The translations under genes and the position numbers were made by a program. The notes beneath the pieces were generated by a model that was not told the DNA's origin, searched no databases, and worked only from the letters and a program-made list of their open reading frames with translations. A stretch of DNA of 28,003 nucleotides from a virus. The stretch lies in IMG/VR virus record IMGVR_UViG_3300037963_000959, positions 1 through 28,003 of that record; one strand, given 5' to 3'. Positions 24,089 to 28,003 of the stretch are shown here, in pieces. Position 1 is the stretch's first letter. Each line of letters begins with the position of its first letter.

Positions 24089-24089
24089 A

Positions 24090-27000
24090 ATGTTTCGTTC
24101 GATAACTAATAATACAGCAAAAAATTTAAGCGCTGGAGGTACGATTTCTGGTGATGTAACTATTGATGGTGATTTAATTGTTAATGGTAATCCGACTGGC
24201 AACTACGATGAAATAATCAATGGTAATTTAGTTTTATCTTCTGGAAGTAAACTTGGAATAGGAACAGGGGATGCAGACCCATCACAACCACTTCATATAA
24301 AATCTGCTACACCCTCTATTCTATTTGAAGATACTACTAATGGAAATTTAGCTCTTATTGGTGATGCTCAAGATTTTCTTACAGGAGATTCACCGGGTGC
24401 TGATTCTTTTGGTATTAGAAGTGAAGGCGATATTCGTTTAGGAACTGGTGGTAATAATTTAAGAATGACTATTGACTCTTCTGGGAATACTACTTTTGCT
24501 GGTGTTACAACCTTACAAAGCAACAATGGAAACGCATCACACACTTTATTAAAAATACATAATAATGATGAGACTGGTTCTGGTGAAACAGGGCAGACAG
24601 CAGATATAGAATTTAATTTTCAAGGCAGTACAAATGGTGGTGTTAGTTATGCAACTAAGAACGCTGGTGCGATTCGTGCTGGTAAAGATACAGATTATCA
24701 CACATCAAGTGCAGATAATATGGATTCTTACCTCGCTTTCTACACTTCTCAAGACAATACAAATACTCTAGCTATGCATATAGATTCCAATCAAAATATT
24801 GGTATAGGAACGGCAAACCCAGATTCTCAGTTTCATCTTCACGGCTCAACAGGTATAAGATTAACAGACAGCAATCAAAACGCTAATGAATATGCAGAAA
24901 TAAAATTCGACAATGGTGGAAATACGAATTTATATATAAACAACGATTGGACTAATTCAAATGCTTTAATCAATTTTCAGTTAGCTGGTTCAACAAAAAT
25001 GGTAGTCAGAGGTGATGGAAATGTTGGTATAGGCGAGACCTCACCCGGTGAGAAATTAGCAGTTGCTAATGGTAATATAGAAGCAATAATGACTACTGCT
25101 GGTAGTGGTTTAAGAATAATAGTAGACAGAGTAGACACTAGCGACTTTGCTGGTTTTGAAGCAAGGACTGGTGGTAATCAAAAATGGTTCATTGGATTAA
25201 GAGAAACATCTGATGAGAATTTACATTTTTATGACCCCAATGGTACAGCAGGAGATAGGCTTGTACTTGACTCCAACTCCAGAATCTCACTTTCTAATAA
25301 TGATAGTGGTGTATCAAATACTATATTTGGTAAAGATGCTGGAGACTCTGATGGTGCTGGAGATTACAACGTCTTTGTGGGTGAGAAGGCTGGAGGTACT
25401 GGAACACAAACAGATGATGCTGATTACAATGTTGGACTTGGTTACTGGGCATTGACTGACCTGACAAATGGAGAATCTAATGTCGCAGTAGGAGCTTTTG
25501 CGTTAGAAAACAACACATCTGGTGGGGCTAATGTCGCAATAGGTTCTTGGGATACTTCTACATTTCAAGCACCTCTGACAACAAATCAAGTTGGCTCTTT
25601 TAATATTGCTATTGGAAGTGGAGCATTAAGATTAGCAAATGATGATTCAGTTGATGGCTCAATAGGTATTGGTTATGGAGCATTAAATGAACACGTTGGT
25701 AATAGTTCAAATGCAAGGTTTGCCAATACAGCGATTGCTATAGGATATAAAGCTCTTTTGCAGATGTCATCTGGTTCAGGAAATTTGGCAATCGGATATT
25801 TAAGTGGTTTAAATGTTACCACAGGTGCAAACAATCTTGGAATAGGTGAAAAAACATTAGGTGGAAATTCAAGCACAGCATTAACTGGTAATGATAATAT
25901 TTCTTTAGGTGCAAACGCTGGTAGAGATATGGAAGGAGCGGCTGAAGGAAATGTTTTAGTAGGTAAAGATTCTGGAATCTCTTTAACAACAGGGAACTTT
26001 AATGTTCTTATTGGAAGAGACGCTGGAGATTCACTTGGCGCTCAAACTCATAACACAGCAATAGGAACAGATGCGCTTGGTGGTTCAAGTTTAGTAGACC
26101 AGACAGTAATTGTTGGTTCACAAGCCGCTACGGGGGCAATGACTGCGGCCGCTGATGGAACAGTTGCTATAGGATATGAGGCTCTTAAAGTATTAACATC
26201 TGGAACTGGTAATTTGGCGATAGGTTATCAAGCGGCAGATGCAGTATCTACAGGAGATTACAACACAGCAATCGGATACCAAGCCCTTAGTACAGAAGAT
26301 ACTGGAGATAGAAATACAGCAATAGGTTATCAAGCATTGCTAAATGTAGATGGTGGTAATCACAATGCTAATACAGCATTAGGATATTTGAGCGGAACAA
26401 ATATTAGTACAGGGATAAAGAATGTGGCAGTAGGAGCAGATTCTGGCGGTGTTCTTTCAACTGGAGATTATAATACACTTATAGGTCATACCACTGCACC
26501 AGATGCAAGTGGTGGAGAAAATCAAATAGTGATTGGATACCACGCAACAGGGCAAGGAGATAACACAGTAACACTTGGCAATGGAGATGTAAATGATGTT
26601 TATATGTCAGAAGATAGTAAAGCCGCAGTTCGTTGTGGTAAAATATTAAATAATAATTCTACTATTGACACATCAGTATCATATATTGGTTTGCAAAATA
26701 CTCATACTAAAACTGCTGGGTCAACAAATGCAAGTGATGATTTCTATGGAGAGGATACATCAATAACCTTTAATGATGGTGATGCATTTTATTATTCCTT
26801 AATAGGTGGGCATTTCTTGGCTTATTCACAAGCATCAGCAGGTGAATCAAATAATATACGAGGAGTTACTTCAGTTGCAAAAATGGCAGGAAGTACAGAT
26901 GTTAATGATATTTATGGTTTACACACTACTACAGATGTTGATGCTGGTACAGTAGATAGTAATGTTTATGGTTCGTACGTTAGTGTTGATATTGAAAGTG

Positions 27001-27914
27001 GATGCACTTTAAGTAATGATGTATATGGCTTTAGAATGGATATAGATTCTGATACTAATCCTTCTGGGGGAGTCACTTCTTTTTATATGAGGTTAGATGG
27101 AAATGGTGACAAATTTATTGATACTACTGATGTTGCTAATAGTACAGATAGATTTGAAGTTTTGGTAACTGGTGTGGTAAATGCTGAAGGAACAATAAAT
27201 GCCTCTCAATCAATGGACTATGCAGAATACTTTGAAAGTAAAGATGGTAAAGAAATTGCAGTAGGCACAACAGTTAAACTTGATGGAAATAAAATAGTTG
27301 CTTGTTCTGATGGGGATACTCCATTAGGAGTTATAAGACCTAAATCTGGAAATCAAATAGTTGGTGGTGGTCAAATGTTTCATTGGGAAGGTATGTTTAT
27401 GAAAGATGATTATGGTGCAAATATTTGGGAAGATTATACTAAGGTACAATGGACTGAAGAAATCACACTTGAAGAATATAATAAAAGAGGAAAAGATGAA
27501 ACTGGTGGAGCATTAGGTGGTTCAGTTGAAGATTCAAAGGTCAAAGGCAGTGAAGCAATTAAAGCAAAAGATGCTGTTTTAGATGAGGATGGAAAAGAGA
27601 TAGAGCCAGCAGTAGATGCTGTAGATGCTGTTCCAGACAAGTATTATAGAAAGCATAAATATCATAGCGATAGACTTCCAGATGGAGTTACTGCACCTAA
27701 AGATGCTAAAGTAATTAAAATGGATAAACAAAGGCAAAAATTAAATCCTGACTACGATGTAAGTAAATCATACCAATCAAGAGAAAAAAGAACTGAATGG
27801 CACATAGTTGGTTTACTTGGTCAAATACCAATAACTAAAGGTCAGCCAGTTGCATCACATTGGATTAAAATGAATGACGTTTCAGATAAAGTTGAAATGT
27901 ATTTTGTAAAATAA
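24090..27914 (+). CDS. Long tail fibre with YadA-like beta-roll and autocleaving chaperone
   Basis: 1274 residues. The N-terminal part has fibre repeats such as GDVTIDGDLIVNGN and three 'GIG-T-P' type units (LGIGTGDADPSQPLHI, IGIGTANPDSQFHLHG, VGIGETSPGEKLAVANG). Residues about 410-835 hold roughly 20 or more repeats of the form N-x-A-I-G-x-x-A-L/G, the left-handed beta-roll of YadA-head-like (Hep_Hag) proteins. From about 1040 begins a Peptidase_G2 / intramolecular-chaperone domain. SMDYAEYFE has Asp1043 and Glu1046, the D-Y-A-E pattern used for self-cleavage in the phi29 gp12 tail spike, and the end (REKRTEWHIVGLLGQIPI, HWIKMNDVSDKVEMYFVK) is typical of it. The trimer probably folds on this chaperone, which is then cut off. 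It is the main host-range candidate. Confidence 0.88.
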   Translation: MFRSITNNTAKNLSAGGTISGDVTIDGDLIVNGNPTGNYDEIINGNLVLSSGSKLGIGTGDADPSQPLHIKSATPSILFEDTTNGNLALIGDAQDFLTGDSPGADSFGIRSEGDIRLGTGGNNLRMTIDSSGNTTFAGVTTLQSNNGNASHTLLKIHNNDETGSGETGQTADIEFNFQGSTNGGVSYATKNAGAIRAGKDTDYHTSSADNMDSYLAFYTSQDNTNTLAMHIDSNQNIGIGTANPDSQFHLHGSTGIRLTDSNQNANEYAEIKFDNGGNTNLYINNDWTNSNALINFQLAGSTKMVVRGDGNVGIGETSPGEKLAVANGNIEAIMTTAGSGLRIIVDRVDTSDFAGFEARTGGNQKWFIGLRETSDENLHFYDPNGTAGDRLVLDSNSRISLSNNDSGVSNTIFGKDAGDSDGAGDYNVFVGEKAGGTGTQTDDADYNVGLGYWALTDLTNGESNVAVGAFALENNTSGGANVAIGSWDTSTFQAPLTTNQVGSFNIAIGSGALRLANDDSVDGSIGIGYGALNEHVGNSSNARFANTAIAIGYKALLQMSSGSGNLAIGYLSGLNVTTGANNLGIGEKTLGGNSSTALTGNDNISLGANAGRDMEGAAEGNVLVGKDSGISLTTGNFNVLIGRDAGDSLGAQTHNTAIGTDALGGSSLVDQTVIVGSQAATGAMTAAADGTVAIGYEALKVLTSGTGNLAIGYQAADAVSTGDYNTAIGYQALSTEDTGDRNTAIGYQALLNVDGGNHNANTALGYLSGTNISTGIKNVAVGADSGGVLSTGDYNTLIGHTTAPDASGGENQIVIGYHATGQGDNTVTLGNGDVNDVYMSEDSKAAVRCGKILNNNSTIDTSVSYIGLQNTHTKTAGSTNASDDFYGEDTSITFNDGDAFYYSLIGGHFLAYSQASAGESNNIRGVTSVAKMAGSTDVNDIYGLHTTTDVDAGTVDSNVYGSYVSVDIESGCTLSNDVYGFRMDIDSDTNPSGGVTSFYMRLDGNGDKFIDTTDVANSTDRFEVLVTGVVNAEGTINASQSMDYAEYFESKDGKEIAVGTTVKLDGNKIVACSDGDTPLGVIRPKSGNQIVGGGQMFHWEGMFMKDDYGANIWEDYTKVQWTEEITLEEYNKRGKDETGGALGGSVEDSKVKGSEAIKAKDAVLDEDGKEIEPAVDAVDAVPDKYYRKHKYHSDRLPDGVTAPKDAKVIKMDKQRQKLNPDYDVSKSYQSREKRTEWHIVGLLGQIPITKGQPVASHWIKMNDVSDKVEMYFVK
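27216..27227 (+). other. Predicted fibre self-cleavage site (D-Y-A-E)
   Basis: Codons for Asp1043-Tyr-Ala-Glu1046 of the fibre. In the phi29 gp12 family the bond before this Asp is cut, with the Asp and the Glu three residues later required. Here Met1042 precedes the Asp where phi29 has Ser. Confidence 0.6.
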
Positions 27915-27936
27915 TTAACTAACAAGGAGTCACATA

Positions 27937-28003
27937 ATGGCTAAAGAAAAAAAAGAAAAGCCAGTTATTAATCTTGATGGTGTAGAGTATATCATTGAGG
28001 ACT
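27937..28003 (+). CDS. Start of DUF6447-like gene (partial, cut by the window end)
   Basis: 22 codons are visible from ATG after a good AAGGAG (27924-27929). The protein begins with a Lys/Glu-rich segment and then VINLDGVEYIIED. That is the opening I associate with DUF6447-type phage proteins: a short beta-hairpin that normally leads into a coiled coil. Function is unknown. It resembles the core of the short gene between the terminase subunits. The rest lies beyond the window. Confidence 0.6.
   Translation, partial: MAKEKKEKPVINLDGVEYIIED

Noticed and set aside
25320-26600. CRISPR-like or tandem DNA repeat in the fibre
   Set aside because: The repetition is at the protein level (beta-roll units) with diverged DNA and no regular spacer structure.
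24090-27914. Diversity-generating retroelement target in the fibre
   Set aside because: No reverse transcriptase, template repeat or variable-repeat copy is visible in the window.

Overview
The window looks like the packaging, head and tail-assembly part of an AT-rich double-stranded DNA bacteriophage. All supported genes are on the + strand, and coding density is very high; the longest gap between genes is 97 bases. The order is small basic proteins, small and large terminase, a nuclease-like protein, portal, scaffold, major capsid protein (MCP), head-tail connectors, a beta-propeller-type nozzle, fibre-like proteins, internal/ejection proteins, a giant polyvalent-type protein and a long self-processing fibre. 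There is no tape measure, sheath, tail tube or tail-assembly chaperone, so a short-tailed (podovirus-like) virion is most likely. The style of the small basic proteins and the low GC suggest an uncultured aquatic, probably marine, phage. Host and lineage cannot be read from the sequence.

Region 1 (25-1101): four short genes. One is a small protein of an uncharacterised phage type and three are lysine/arginine-rich proteins. Two of the basic proteins resemble the uncharacterised families DUF6321 and DUF5872. The third is split by a run of nine A residues and makes sense only with a -1 slip or one extra A. Region 2 (1104-5011): a protein with a zincin-like HERGH motif, a likely small terminase subunit, a short coiled-coil protein, the large terminase (ATPase plus nuclease) and a PD-(D/E)XK-like protein. 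Region 3 (5050-9671): P22-type portal, acidic scaffold, HK97-fold-type MCP preceded by a promoter-like extended -10 and a hairpin, then a two-tier RNA hairpin and a 50-residue protein whose N-terminus copies the N-terminal arm of the MCP. Region 4 (9640-16109): two connector/adaptor proteins, the nozzle, a fibre-like protein and an unrecognised His-rich protein, mostly joined by one-base stop/start overlaps. Region 5 (16131-23625): four probable internal or ejected proteins ending with a 1716-residue protein that carries a repeated N-terminal peptide and two SAP-like motifs. Region 6 (23723-28003): a small beta-rich protein, a 1274-residue fibre with a YadA-like beta-roll and an autocleaving chaperone, and the start of a DUF6447-like gene.

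The genes work together as follows. Terminase and the neighbouring nuclease process and pump DNA through the portal into a shell built by scaffold and MCP. The connectors and nozzle close the head. Internal proteins would be ejected ahead of the DNA, and the fibres recognise the host. No replication, lysis, lysogeny, tRNA, CRISPR or transposon gene is present. The observations most worth following up are the MCP-arm look-alike protein, the structured RNA after the MCP gene, the A9 frameshift gene, the zincin-like protein, the repeats in the giant protein and a roughly tenfold excess of the palindrome GCTAGC that stops at the long fibre gene.
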